Source of the DNA: DASSUW01 sp963830725
GTDB taxonomy: Bacteria; Actinomycetota; Thermoleophilia; Solirubrobacterales; Solirubrobacteraceae
NCBI GenBank assembly: GCA_963830725.1
Contig: CAWHNO010000002.1
Span: 310,001-374,000 of the forward strand
Length of the DNA stretch: 64,000 nucleotides
Direction of reading: 5' to 3'
Under the pieces are notes generated by a model, which was given only the letters and a program-made list of their open reading frames with translations, did not search any database and was not told the DNA's origin. Positions within the stretch are counted from its first letter, which is position 1; each line of letters begins with the position of its first letter. Both the position numbers and the translations under genes were made by a program. Shown here piece by piece: positions 54,864 through 62,824 of this stretch.

Positions 54864-56222
54864 TCAGAGCAGCGGCGCGAGATGGCGCAGCCCGGCGGCC
54901 ATCGACGGGTCGGCCAGGGCCGCCTCGAACGCTGCGCGATGACCCTCGGCGCGCTCGCGCGGATACGTGCCCGCCGTCCCGGCCGCGACCAGGAACGCCC
55001 AGTCGGAGGCCTGCAGCGCCATCAGCTCGCGCAGCACGCGGTCGGGCGGGCGCAGGCCGCCCGCGAAGGCGCGCAGCTCGGCCGCGCGCTGCGTCCAGGC
55101 GAGGCCGCGCGCCGCCGGGCCGCTCCACGTGCGCAGGTCGCGCCCCTCGCCCCAGCTCGTGACCGGCGGGTCGGCGGGCGCGTCCTCGTGCGCGCCGGCA
55201 TCGGGCGGCGCCAGCTCGAGCCCGCGGCGCTCGCACGCCTCGATCACGGCGCGCAGCCAGGCGATGCCCTCAGGCCAGAAGTGGCCGAGCAGCTCGGTGT
55301 CGAAGGCGACGACCGATGGGCCGCCGCGCGCCGCCACGCGCTCCACGAAGTCCTCGGCGTCGGCCGCGGCTCGGGCCGCCGCGCGCTCCGGGTCGTAGAC
55401 GGAGCCGTCGTTCGCCCACGCCCGATGGTGGTGCTCGGTCAGGCGATGCGTGTCCAGGTACGGCCCGTGCGAGGGGTAGCCGTCGCGATGCCAGACGAGC
55501 TCGAGCGCCTCACGGTCGAGCGGCGCCAGCAGCACCCCCGCCTCCGTGCGGCGCGGCGCCTGCGGACCGGGGCCGAGCACGTCGGTCCAGTCCACGCACG
55601 CCACGCGCACGCCGGCCTCCTCGAGCATGTCGTCGAGCCACGGCGCGTGTGCACACTCGGGCAGCCAGAAGCCGCCGTCCCACTCGCCGAAGCGCTCGCG
55701 GTGGGCGGCGATCCCGGTTCGCAGCTGCAGGCGCACGCCGGTGCCGGTGGCCAGCAGCGGCAGGATCGCGTGCGTGGCGGCGGACGTCCAGCCGGCGTGC
55801 GGCGCGAAGGCGGCCACCAGATCGCCGCGGCGCTCGAGCGCGTCGGCGGCGGCGGCATAGGCGGCCGCGCTGCGCTCCAGCACCGCCGCCACGGAGTCGT
55901 CGGCGGCCTCGATGTCGAGCCGGTGGGAGGCGGGCCGGACCTCGCGCAGGAAGGCGAGGCAGCGCTCGAGCGCGCCCGGCGCCTCGAGCTGGTCGCACAG
56001 CACCGGGGTCAGGGAGAGCGTGACGCTGCCGGGATGGGCGTCGAGCACGTCGAGCAGCGGCAGATAGCTGGTGGCGATCGCCTCCCACAGCCACTCCTCG
56101 CCGAACGGCCACGTCCCGAACCCCTCGACGTACGGCATGTGCGTGTGCAGCACAATCGAGAGCCCGCGATGTTCGCGAAGCGAACTCGCAAGGGAATCGG
56201 CGCCAGCCGATTCCCCGGTCAC
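54864..56222 (-). CDS. GH57 1,4-alpha-glucan branching enzyme-like protein (DUF1957)
   Basis: A 452-residue GH57 protein. Catalytic-barrel motifs: LSIVLHTHMPYVEGFGTWPFGEEWLWEAI, the nucleophile Glu in GGFWLPECAHAPWL, and the acid Asp in VVAFDTELLGHFWPEGIAWL. The C-terminal helical domain (LRELMALQASDWAFLVAAGTAGTYPRERAEGH) is typical of the branching-enzyme subgroup. In mycobacteria the homologue (Rv3031) acts in methylglucose lipopolysaccharide synthesis next to a methyltransferase; here a methyltransferase gene overlaps its start (ATGA). Confidence 0.93.
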   Translation of the reverse strand: MTGESAGADSLASSLREHRGLSIVLHTHMPYVEGFGTWPFGEEWLWEAIATSYLPLLDVLDAHPGSVTLSLTPVLCDQLEAPGALERCLAFLREVRPASHRLDIEAADDSVAAVLERSAAAYAAAADALERRGDLVAAFAPHAGWTSAATHAILPLLATGTGVRLQLRTGIAAHRERFGEWDGGFWLPECAHAPWLDDMLEEAGVRVACVDWTDVLGPGPQAPRRTEAGVLLAPLDREALELVWHRDGYPSHGPYLDTHRLTEHHHRAWANDGSVYDPERAAARAAADAEDFVERVAARGGPSVVAFDTELLGHFWPEGIAWLRAVIEACERRGLELAPPDAGAHEDAPADPPVTSWGEGRDLRTWSGPAARGLAWTQRAAELRAFAGGLRPPDRVLRELMALQASDWAFLVAAGTAGTYPRERAEGHRAAFEAALADPSMAAGLRHLAPLL

Positions 56223-56983
56223 GGGCGCACCACCGCCAGGAAGTCGAGCGCCCGGTCGAGGTTGCGGCGCCGGAGCGCGAAGTCGCGCGTCGAGATCGCC
56301 GGCGTGAAGCGGTCATAGAACCGCTCGGTGATCCCGAGTCGCGCGTGCACGGCGTCCCACGCCGCGTGCTCGAGCGCCCACTGGTGCGCGCGCAGCTTGC
56401 GGGCGTGGAACAGCCCGAGCAGATCGACCGAGCCGAAGTGGCGCTCGCACAGCGCCCGGTAATCGGCGGCGCGGTACTCGCGCACGTGCCACGGGTTGCC
56501 CGAGCGGTCGGCGCCCTCGGGCGCCAGCGTGAGCACGTTCGGCGTCGACACGTAGGCGACGCCGCGCGGCCCGATCAGCTCGCGCAGGTGCTCGAGCACG
56601 GCGTCGGGGTCCTGGACGTGCTCGATCGTCTGCAGGAACACGACGCAGTCGACGTCGCCCGTCCACAGCTCGATCATGTTGCGCTCGAAGCGCACCCGGT
56701 CGCTCGTGTACTTCAGCCGCGCGTGCTCGTATGCCTCCGGGTTGGCGTCGACGCCGACCACCGAGGCCGCGGTGCGCGCCAGCACCACCGAGCCGTAGCC
56801 CTCGCCGCACGCGAGATCGACCACGCGGCGGCCGTGCGCACGCGCCGCGATCCACTCGTAGACCACGAGATGGCGGCGGAACCAGTAGTTCTCCTCCGGC
56901 ACGTCCGGGAGCGTGCGCTCACCGGTGAGCGACAGCGGCGGCACGCCCGGCGGCTGATCGCGCTGGAGGTAGAGCTCCGTCAT
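56219..56983 (-). CDS. SAM-dependent methyltransferase (Rv3030-like)
   Basis: A 254-residue class I methyltransferase. Motif I VVDLACGEGYGSVVLARTA, motif II GVDANPEAYEHARLKY and post-I VFLQTIEHVQDPDAVLEHLR are clear; the N-terminal LTGERTLPDVPEENYWFRRHLVVYEWI is characteristic of the group beside GH57 enzymes. By analogy with mycobacteria it would methylate polysaccharide or glycerate groups in polymethylated glucans; this is an inference from context. Confidence 0.9.
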   Translation of the reverse strand: MTELYLQRDQPPGVPPLSLTGERTLPDVPEENYWFRRHLVVYEWIAARAHGRRVVDLACGEGYGSVVLARTAASVVGVDANPEAYEHARLKYTSDRVRFERNMIELWTGDVDCVVFLQTIEHVQDPDAVLEHLRELIGPRGVAYVSTPNVLTLAPEGADRSGNPWHVREYRAADYRALCERHFGSVDLLGLFHARKLRAHQWALEHAAWDAVHARLGITERFYDRFTPAISTRDFALRRRNLDRALDFLAVVRP

Positions 56984-56994
56984 AGACTCACATT

Positions 56995-57612
56995 GTGGTC
57001 CGGGACTTCCCGCTGTTCCCGCTCGGCCTCGTGGCGCTCCCCAGCGAGCTCGTCCCGCTGCACATCTTCGAGGAGCGCTACAAGACGATGATCGGGCGCT
57101 GCCTGGACGAGGAGTCGGAGTTCGGCATCGTCTGGATGGCGGAGGACGGGCTGCGGCCGATCGGCTGCGCGTGCGAGATCGCCGAGGTGGTCGACCGGCT
57201 CGAGGACGGCCGCATCAACCTGATCGCCCGCGGCACGCGTCCGTTCCGCATCGAGGAGCGCCAGGACGAGCTGCCGTATCCGGCGGGCACGGTCGAGTTC
57301 CTCGACGATCGCGCCGAGTCGCCCGACCCGGACGCGGCGGAGGCGGCGCACTCCGCCTACGCCGACCTCGTCAACGAGGCGACCGATCGCACGCCGGACA
57401 TGGACGAGATCGGCGCCATGAGCGCCTACCAGATGGCCGCCACCGTCGAGTTCGGGCTCGACGCCAAGCAGGGCCTGCTCGACCTGCGCTCCGAGGCCGC
57501 CCGCCTCAAGCTCGTCACCCGCCTGTTCCGAGCGGCGATCAAGCGGCTCGACTTCGTCAACCGCGCCCAGGCGCGGGCGCGCTCGAACGGCAAGGTTCAC
57601 TTCGAGGCGTAG
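56995..57612 (+). CDS. LON N-terminal (substrate-binding) domain protein
   Basis: A 205-residue free-standing LON-substrate-binding domain starting at a GTG. Signatures: FPLFPLGLVALPSELVPLHIFEERYKTMIGRCLDE, FGIVWMAEDGLRPIGCACEIAEVVDRLEDGRINLIARGTRPFRI and the helical end YQMAATVEFGLDAKQGLLDL. No AAA or protease domain follows. Possibly a chaperone-like or adaptor protein. Divergent from the methyltransferase gene by 11 bases. Confidence 0.9.
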   Translation: MVRDFPLFPLGLVALPSELVPLHIFEERYKTMIGRCLDEESEFGIVWMAEDGLRPIGCACEIAEVVDRLEDGRINLIARGTRPFRIEERQDELPYPAGTVEFLDDRAESPDPDAAEAAHSAYADLVNEATDRTPDMDEIGAMSAYQMAATVEFGLDAKQGLLDLRSEAARLKLVTRLFRAAIKRLDFVNRAQARARSNGKVHFEA

Positions 57613-57626
57613 GTCCGGCTCCACCG

Positions 57627-58289
57627 CTAACCGGCGAGCAGCGCCGCGACGCGCGTGCTGCCGTCGTCGGCGGCGATCTGCCTGGCGTCGCGGCCGTCGT
57701 CGGCGGTGAGGGCGGGGTCGGCTCCGTGGTCGAGGAGCAGCCGGGCCATCTCCACGTCGTCGCTGTGGGCCGCCTCGTGCAGCGGCACGAAGCCGCCCTT
57801 CTGGCGCAGGTTCGGATCCGCCCCCGCCTCCAGCAGCAGCCGCATCGTCTCGTGGTCGTGCGCAGCGCCGGCCGCGTGCACCGGCCGCACGCCGAACGGG
57901 TTGTCGGCGTCGTCGTCGGGGTCGGCCCCGTACTCGAGCAGCACGCGCACCGCGCCGGGGCCGCCGAGGAAGGCGGCGAGGCCGAGCGTCGTGAACCCTT
58001 CCGGCGTGCGTTCCCGGATCGCCGCCGGATCGGCGGCCAGCAGCTCCCGCACGCGGTCGGCGCGCCCGGCGGCGACCGCCTCGAGGATGCCGAGCTCGGG
58101 CTCGGCCTCGAGCAGCGCGGCGGCGGCCTCGCGCTGCTGGTGGAAGAGGGCGAGCAGCAGTACCGGAAGACCGTCGGCGTCGCGGGCTCCGGCGAGCGTC
58201 CGGTCCTCGCGCACCAGCGCGCGCACGGCGTCAGGGTCGCCGCTCGTGATGGCGGCGACGAGCGCGTTGACACGCGCGTCCTCGCTCAT
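57627..58289 (-). CDS. ankyrin-repeat protein
   Basis: A 220-residue cytosolic protein of about six ankyrin repeats. Clear units: DGLPVLLLALFHQQREAAAALLEAEP, EGFTTLGLAAFLGGPGAVRVLLEYGADPDDD, GVRPVHAAGAAHDHETMRLLLEAGADPNLRQ and GGFVPLHEAAHSDDVEMARLLLDHGADPAL. It mediates protein binding; partner unknown. It follows a lipoprotein gene with a two-base gap and is probably co-transcribed with it and the DsrE-like gene. Confidence 0.93.
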   Translation of the reverse strand: MSEDARVNALVAAITSGDPDAVRALVREDRTLAGARDADGLPVLLLALFHQQREAAAALLEAEPELGILEAVAAGRADRVRELLAADPAAIRERTPEGFTTLGLAAFLGGPGAVRVLLEYGADPDDDADNPFGVRPVHAAGAAHDHETMRLLLEAGADPNLRQKGGFVPLHEAAHSDDVEMARLLLDHGADPALTADDGRDARQIAADDGSTRVAALLAG

Positions 58290-58291
58290 CC

Positions 58292-58690
58292 TCAGCGAAC
58301 GATCCCACAAACGCGCTCGGCCACGTCCTTGGTGAAGGCGGCAACCCGCAAGAAGGCACGCGGGTTGCCGGGAGAGGTGTCCGAGAAGGCGACCGTGCCG
58401 GCCTCGAGCCGCACGCGATAGCTGAGGTTGGCGCGCGGCCCGGGCGGCAGCTCTAGGCCGAGCTCGGCCGGCTCGGCCAGCTCGCGCGCCAGCTCGCGAG
58501 CGCGCAGCAGGCGGTCGGCGTCGAGCGGGTGCTCGCGGCCGTTGCAGTCCACGTGGCCGCTGTCGTTCACGACCATCGTGAGGTTCGCCGCGCGGTCGTC
58601 GCCGCTGCGCCTGACCTCGAACAGATCCGGCGACGCCGTCCCGCATCCGGCCAGCGTCGCGGCGGCCACGAGGGCCGCGATCCTCCTCAC
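58292..58690 (-). CDS. small lipoprotein, function unknown
   Basis: A 132-residue product from a GTG overlapping the DsrE-like stop (GTGA). It has a type II signal peptide with lipobox (VRRIAALVAAATLAGC). The mature part is beta-rich with two Cys (VDCNGREHPLD and AERVCGIVR) that could form a disulfide, and the phrase NLTMVVNDSGHVDCNG. No family assigned; similar small lipoproteins occur in actinobacteria. Confidence 0.8.
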   Translation of the reverse strand: MRRIAALVAAATLAGCGTASPDLFEVRRSGDDRAANLTMVVNDSGHVDCNGREHPLDADRLLRARELARELAEPAELGLELPPGPRANLSYRVRLEAGTVAFSDTSPGNPRAFLRVAAFTKDVAERVCGIVR

Positions 58691-59079
58691 ACGACCACCA
58701 GCTCGGCGCCGGCCACCTCGCGCAGGAACCGCGCTGTCGAGAGCACCCCGTCCAGGCGCGCCTCCACGAGCGCGCGATCGGTGCCCGTCGCCTCGACCGC
58801 CGCCGCGCACGCCCAGATGCGGCAGTCGTCGAGCGCGAGCGCCGTATCGCGCAGCTCGGCGAGCGTGCGGGCGAACGCCTCGCGGCCGGCGTCGCCGACG
58901 TCGGGCGCCGCCTCCGGCCGCAGGGCGCGGGCGAGCAGGCGCTCGTCGAGCAGCGGCGGGAGCGCGCCGAATCCGGCGAGCGCGCGGGCGGGCCGCCCGT
59001 CGGCGGCCGCCGAGACGAGCAGCGACAGCCCGGTGTAGAGGCGCTCGAGCTCGCCCGACTCGAGGAACACGGCGATCAT
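58687..59079 (-). CDS. DsrE/DsrF-like sulfur-relay family protein
   Basis: A 130-residue protein: MIAVFLESGELERLYTGLSLLVSAAADGRPARALAGFGAL, then LDDCRIWACAAAVEATG with the conserved Cys of DsrE-like peroxiredoxin-type proteins, and a hydrophobic C-terminal strand. It likely carries persulfide sulfur or acts as a partner for TusA. It is divergent from tusA with only three bases between the two starts. Confidence 0.75.
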   Translation of the reverse strand: MIAVFLESGELERLYTGLSLLVSAAADGRPARALAGFGALPPLLDERLLARALRPEAAPDVGDAGREAFARTLAELRDTALALDDCRIWACAAAVEATGTDRALVEARLDGVLSTARFLREVAGAELVVV

Positions 59080-59082
59080 CCC

Positions 59083-59316
59083 CTGATCGTACGAACGCTC
59101 GACGCCCGCGGACTGATCTGCCCGCTGCCGCTCATCCACGCCCGGCGGGAGCTGTCGGCGATGCCCGCGGGCGAGACGCTGGTCGTGCTCGTGACCGATC
59201 CCGAGGCGCCGATCGACCTGGCCGCGCTCGCCGCCGACGAGGGCCACACGATCGCGCGCGAGCGGCTCGGAGCGGAGTGGCGCATCACGTTGACGAAGGG
59301 TGCCGCGGGCCGGTAG
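59083..59316 (+). CDS. tusA: TusA/SirA sulfurtransferase
   Basis: A 77-residue TusA protein, easily missed because no ATG, GTG or TTG lies in the proper place. The sequence RTLDARGLICPLPLIHARREL carries the CPxP active-site Cys; GETLVVLVTDPEAPIDLAALAADEGH and the C-terminal WRITLTKGAAGR complete the two-layer fold. An in-frame CTG at 59083 (L-IVRTLDARG) is the only usual near-cognate start. TusA moves sulfane sulfur for tRNA thiolation and cofactor synthesis. The DsrE-like gene diverges three bases away. Confidence 0.85.
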   Translation: MIVRTLDARGLICPLPLIHARRELSAMPAGETLVVLVTDPEAPIDLAALAADEGHTIARERLGAEWRITLTKGAAGR

Positions 59317-59336
59317 TGTCGCCCTCGACGGCACCC

Positions 59337-59344
59337 GTCTAGAC
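59337..59344. promoter_or_regulatory. HutC/GntR-type operator before the SDR operon
   Basis: The 8-bp palindrome GTCTAGAC fits the GT-N-TA-N-AC operator consensus of HutC-subfamily GntR regulators. It is 8 bases upstream of the SDR start. The GntR gene two genes downstream belongs to this subfamily. Confidence 0.55.
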
Positions 59345-59352
59345 AACCGGAC

Positions 59353-60174
59353 ATGAGCTCGCACACCGATGCGGCGACGACCACGGTACCGGCCGGGCCC
59401 GCCGCCTTCAGCCTCCGCGGTCGCCGCGCCGTCGTCACGGGCGCCGCGACCGGGATCGGCAACGCGATCGCCGTCGCGTTGGGCGCCGCGGGCGCGCACG
59501 TGGCCGGGATCGACAAGGCCGATCCCGGGCGGACCGCGGCGGGCGTGCGCGAACACGGCGTCGAGTGCCTGATGCTGGTGGGCGACACCGGCCGCGTGGA
59601 GGACGTCGAGCGGCTCGCCGCGGCGGCGGTCGCCGAGTTCGGCGGCATCGACGTCTGGGTCAACAACGCCGCCCGCCTGATGGTCAAGCCGGTGCTCGAG
59701 ACCACCGACGAGGACTGGCACGGGCTGCTGGCCGCGAACCTGCACGGCTACTTCTACGGCTGCCGCGCGGCGGGCCGCGCCATGGTTGCCCAAGGCACCG
59801 GCGGCCGGATCGTCAACGTCTCGAGCGCCGCCGACATCCTCGCCGTCGCCGACCTCGGTGCCTACACCGCCGCCAAGGGCGCGATCGTGGCGCTCACCAA
59901 GGTCCTCGCGCTCGAGCTGGCCGACCACTCGATCACGGTCAACGCCATCGCGCCGGGCGCGATCGACACGCCGCTCAACCAGGCCGCCTGGTCGGCCGAG
60001 GTGCGTCGGGTCTACGAGCAGCGGATCGGCCTGCACCGGATCGGCACGGCCGAGGAGGTGGCCGACGCCGCGCTGTTCCTGGCCTCTGACGCCTCCCGCT
60101 ATGTGACCGGCCAGGAGCTGGTCGTCGACGGCGGCCTGACCATCAACGGCAGCGTGGGTCACGCGCGCAGCTAG
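59353..60174 (+). CDS. short-chain dehydrogenase/reductase
   Basis: A 273-residue classical SDR. NAD(P) motif VVTGAATGIGNAIA, NNAA in VWVNNAARL, catalytic Ser in IVNVSSAADIL, YTAAKG (Tyr and Lys) and the C-terminal YVTGQELVVDGGLTING. The lack of a basic residue after the Gly motif and the AGIDKADP strand end suggest NAD. With the lactonase-like next gene it would oxidise a sugar to its lactone, then acid. First gene of the plus-strand sugar operon. Confidence 0.93.
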   Translation: MSSHTDAATTTVPAGPAAFSLRGRRAVVTGAATGIGNAIAVALGAAGAHVAGIDKADPGRTAAGVREHGVECLMLVGDTGRVEDVERLAAAAVAEFGGIDVWVNNAARLMVKPVLETTDEDWHGLLAANLHGYFYGCRAAGRAMVAQGTGGRIVNVSSAADILAVADLGAYTAAKGAIVALTKVLALELADHSITVNAIAPGAIDTPLNQAAWSAEVRRVYEQRIGLHRIGTAEEVADAALFLASDASRYVTGQELVVDGGLTINGSVGHARS

Positions 60175-61032
60175 ATGAACGAGCTCGACCACCTCCCCGC
60201 TCCCGGCCGCGCGCGCGTGCTCGTCGACGGGCTCGACCATCCCGAGGGCGTCGCGTACGACCCGGACGCCGACGTGATCTGGGCGGGCGGCGAGGCCGGC
60301 CAGCTCTACCGCGTCGCCGGCGGCGGCGTCGAGGAGGTCGCGCAGGCCCCGGGGTTCGTGCTCGGCCTGGCCGTGGATGGCCTCGGCCGGCTCGCCGTCT
60401 GCGCGTCCCACGACGGCTCGCTCTGCGGCTATGACGGCGAGGACGTGCACCGCCTCGTCGGGGACGTCGGCTTCCCCAACTGGCCCGCCTTCGCGCCCGA
60501 CGGCACGCTCTACGTGAGCGACTCCGGCGGCTGGGGAGCCGACGACGGGCGGCTGGTGCGGATCGACGCCGACGGGAACGTCGAGACGTTCTCGCGCGAG
60601 GTGCCGCACTTCACCAACGGCTGCGCCGTGACGCCCGACGGGCGCTGGCTGTGGGTCGTCGAGTCCTACGTCCCGATCGTCTCGCGCTTCGACCTGCGCA
60701 CGGGCGAGCGTGAGGAGGTGTGCTCGCTGCTCGGCACGGTGCTCGACGGCATCGCCGTCACGGCCGACGGCGGCGTGCTGATCTCGTGCTACCGGCCCGA
60801 CCGGATCTACCACCTCGATGCCTCGGGGCACCTGGAGGTCGTCGCGCAGGACCCTCAGGGCACGCTGCTCGGCGCGCCGACCAACGTCTGCTTCACCGGC
60901 CCGAGGCTCGACCGCGTGGTGTGCGCCAACCTCGGGCGCTGGCACCTGACGCTGATGGACCTCGGCCTGCGAGGGGCGCCGTTGCACCGTCCGGACCGCT
61001 GGGCCCTGGATGCGCTGGCGGTGCGGGCATGA
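60175..61032 (+). CDS. SMP-30/gluconolactonase/LRE family protein
   Basis: A 285-residue six-bladed propeller that starts immediately after the SDR stop. Motifs: LDHPEGVAYDPDADVIWAGGEAGQLYRV (Glu ligand), FPNWPAFAPDGTLYVSDSGGW (Asn/Asp ligands), FTNGCAVTPDGRWLWVVES and VLDGIAVTADGGVLISCYRPDRIYHLD. These bind calcium or zinc and hydrolyse sugar lactones. Together with the SDR it forms an oxidative sugar pathway. Confidence 0.92.
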   Translation: MNELDHLPAPGRARVLVDGLDHPEGVAYDPDADVIWAGGEAGQLYRVAGGGVEEVAQAPGFVLGLAVDGLGRLAVCASHDGSLCGYDGEDVHRLVGDVGFPNWPAFAPDGTLYVSDSGGWGADDGRLVRIDADGNVETFSREVPHFTNGCAVTPDGRWLWVVESYVPIVSRFDLRTGEREEVCSLLGTVLDGIAVTADGGVLISCYRPDRIYHLDASGHLEVVAQDPQGTLLGAPTNVCFTGPRLDRVVCANLGRWHLTLMDLGLRGAPLHRPDRWALDALAVRA

Positions 61033-61787
61033 CCCGCCGCGCGCGCCTGCGCGAGAGCGCCGAGCCGGCGGAGCGCTTCGTCCCGCGCTACTACGAGATC
61101 GAGCAGGCGCTGCGCGCCCGCATCGCCGATCTGAAGGCCGACGATCCGCTGCCCTCCGACGCGATGCTGTGCGACGAGTTCGGCGTGAGCCGGATGACCG
61201 CGCGCAACGCCGTCCAGCGGCTCACCCAGGAGGGCCTCGTCTATCGCGTGCCCGGGCGTGGCACGTTCGTCGCCGAGCCGCCCGTGCACCGCCAGGCCGG
61301 CAGCCTGCTCTCGTTCACGGAGGAGATGCGCCGCCGGGGCCGCGTCCCGAGCTCGCGCCTGCTCGCGCGCGACGTGCGCGAGCCGCGACCCGCCGAGGCG
61401 TCGCGGCTCCAGCTCGACCCTGGCGGCGAGGTGATCGCCGTGCGCCGCCTGCGGGTCGCGGACGACGAGCCGGTGGCGATCGAGGAGGCCGTCTTCCCGG
61501 CCGCGATCGCGCCGCTGATCCAGCGCGCCGACCTCGAGCGCCACTCGCTCCACGACACGCTGGTCGAGGGCGGGCACGTGCCGACCATGGGCCGCGCCCG
61601 GCTCGGCGCCGAGGCCGCCGGCTCCGACGACGCCTCGCTGCTCGGCGTCGCCGCCGGTTCGCCACTGCTGGTCGAGAAGCGCGTGATCCACGACCAGGAC
61701 GGCAACCCGCTCGAGCTCTGCGAGTCCCGCTACGCGGCAGAGCGCTACGGGCTCGACGTGCAGTTCGACGTCGAGCTGTCGCGGTAG
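61029..61787 (+). CDS. GntR-family regulator, HutC subfamily (UTRA domain)
   Basis: A 252-residue regulator starting in an ATGA overlap. The winged helix is YYEIEQALRARIADLKADDPLPSDAMLCDEFGVSRMTARNAVQRLTQEGLVYRVPGRGTFV, and the UTRA effector domain follows (LLSFTEEMRRRG, EVIAVRRLRVADDEPVAIEEAVFP, LLVEKRVIHDQDGNPLELCESRYAAERY). Expected to bind a sugar-derived effector and repress both facing operons through GTCTAGAC-type sites at 59337 and 61881. Confidence 0.93.
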   Translation: MTRRARLRESAEPAERFVPRYYEIEQALRARIADLKADDPLPSDAMLCDEFGVSRMTARNAVQRLTQEGLVYRVPGRGTFVAEPPVHRQAGSLLSFTEEMRRRGRVPSSRLLARDVREPRPAEASRLQLDPGGEVIAVRRLRVADDEPVAIEEAVFPAAIAPLIQRADLERHSLHDTLVEGGHVPTMGRARLGAEAAGSDDASLLGVAAGSPLLVEKRVIHDQDGNPLELCESRYAAERYGLDVQFDVELSR

Positions 61788-61880
61788 AGGTCGAAGCGGG
61801 TCGTCTCGGGCTCCGCGGTTCGAATGCGTGCACACGTCAGCGGCGCACGCGCGAGGAGGCGGTCGCGGATACAGCGCGTA

Positions 61881-61891
61881 GGTCTAGAGAC
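61881..61891. promoter_or_regulatory. HutC/GntR-type operator between the facing sugar operons
   Basis: GGTCTAGAGAC is a near match to the GTCTAGAC operator at 59337. It lies 57 bases upstream of the GTG of the DUF4432 gene (minus strand) in the ~125-base gap after the GntR gene. Confidence 0.45.
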
Positions 61892-61912
61892 TTCGTCGCA
61901 TCCAGCCGGACG

Positions 61913-62824
61913 TTACACGCGGCGGGCGCGGATCTCCAGCCGCATCCGGCGCTCCTCGGCCGGGGCGAGCTCGGGCAGCCGGCCCTCGGCGCGGTCGTGG
62001 GCGACGCCGAGGACCGAGCAGTTGGCCGGCTCGAGGCCGAGCACGCCATAGGACGGGTGGACCCACTGCCACATGCGCGGCATCGTCGCCGCGTCCCAGC
62101 GGACCTCGAGCTCGAGCCCGGCGTTGGTCACGGCGGCGCTCGACCAGCCGTCCGCGCCGGGCGTCACGTCGTGCTCGTAGACGCGCTCGGGCGCGCCCGG
62201 TATCAGCCCCGGGGCAGTCCTCCACGCGTCGGCGAAGGCCTCCGCATCGGCGTCGCGCGGCCGCGTCGCCCGCGCGTCGAGCGACAGCTCCGCCCCTTCC
62301 GCCCACAGCGGCGGGCCGAGGTTGACGTGGTAGAGCTGGAGCGCCGGCTCGGTCGAGTGGCCGCGGTTGGTGACGACGTCCTCGAGCTGCACGAGCCCGC
62401 GGCCGGCATACGTCCGCCAGGTCCGCGCCACGTGCAGGTGATGGCCGAGCGCGGCGACCTCGGAGATCGTCCCCTGCACGATCAACGCGTCGCCCGAGCG
62501 CTCGACGGCCTCGACGTCCGCGCGCTGGAACGTGTAGTCGCCGTGCTGGCCGTGACGCTCGGACGGCAAGCCCACGTTCCGCAGACCGCAGGTGACCATC
62601 ATGCCGCCGCCGAACGAGAGCATCCAGTCGTTCGCCACGTTGCCCGTCTCGCCCACCGGCGAGCGCCAATCGAGCGGCACGCCGGCGAACCAGGCATCGC
62701 CGGCGTCGAGCCCGCGGTCGGGCAGCAGGCGGAGGTCGATCCCGCCCTCCACGCGCAGGTCGATCGCCCGGCTGCCGGCGGCCTTGCCGTTGGCGACGAC
62801 GGATGAGACGGCGGTGGCGATCAC
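61913..62824 (-). CDS. DUF4432 family (aldose-epimerase-like) protein
   Basis: A 303-residue galactose-mutarotase-like beta-sandwich protein. Typical DUF4432 phrases: RLLPDRGLDAGDAWFAGVPLDW, GGGMMVTCGLRNVG, GQHGDYTF, LQLYHVNLGPPLW and WQWVHPSYGVLGLEPANCSVLG. Probably acts on a sugar or sugar acid. The GTG overlaps the stop of the HAD gene that precedes it in the transcript. Confidence 0.88.
   Translation of the reverse strand: MIATAVSSVVANGKAAGSRAIDLRVEGGIDLRLLPDRGLDAGDAWFAGVPLDWRSPVGETGNVANDWMLSFGGGMMVTCGLRNVGLPSERHGQHGDYTFQRADVEAVERSGDALIVQGTISEVAALGHHLHVARTWRTYAGRGLVQLEDVVTNRGHSTEPALQLYHVNLGPPLWAEGAELSLDARATRPRDADAEAFADAWRTAPGLIPGAPERVYEHDVTPGADGWSSAAVTNAGLELEVRWDAATMPRMWQWVHPSYGVLGLEPANCSVLGVAHDRAEGRLPELAPAEERRMRLEIRARRV

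Noticed and set aside
59313..59322. TAGTGTCGCC after tusA, similar to the left end of the family B copy 2
   Set aside because: The match is only nine bases, no CTAG precedes it and no inverted partner is found downstream.
61816..61830. GGTTCGAATG-like stretch resembling a tRNA T-loop
   Set aside because: No acceptor, D or anticodon stems can be drawn around it.
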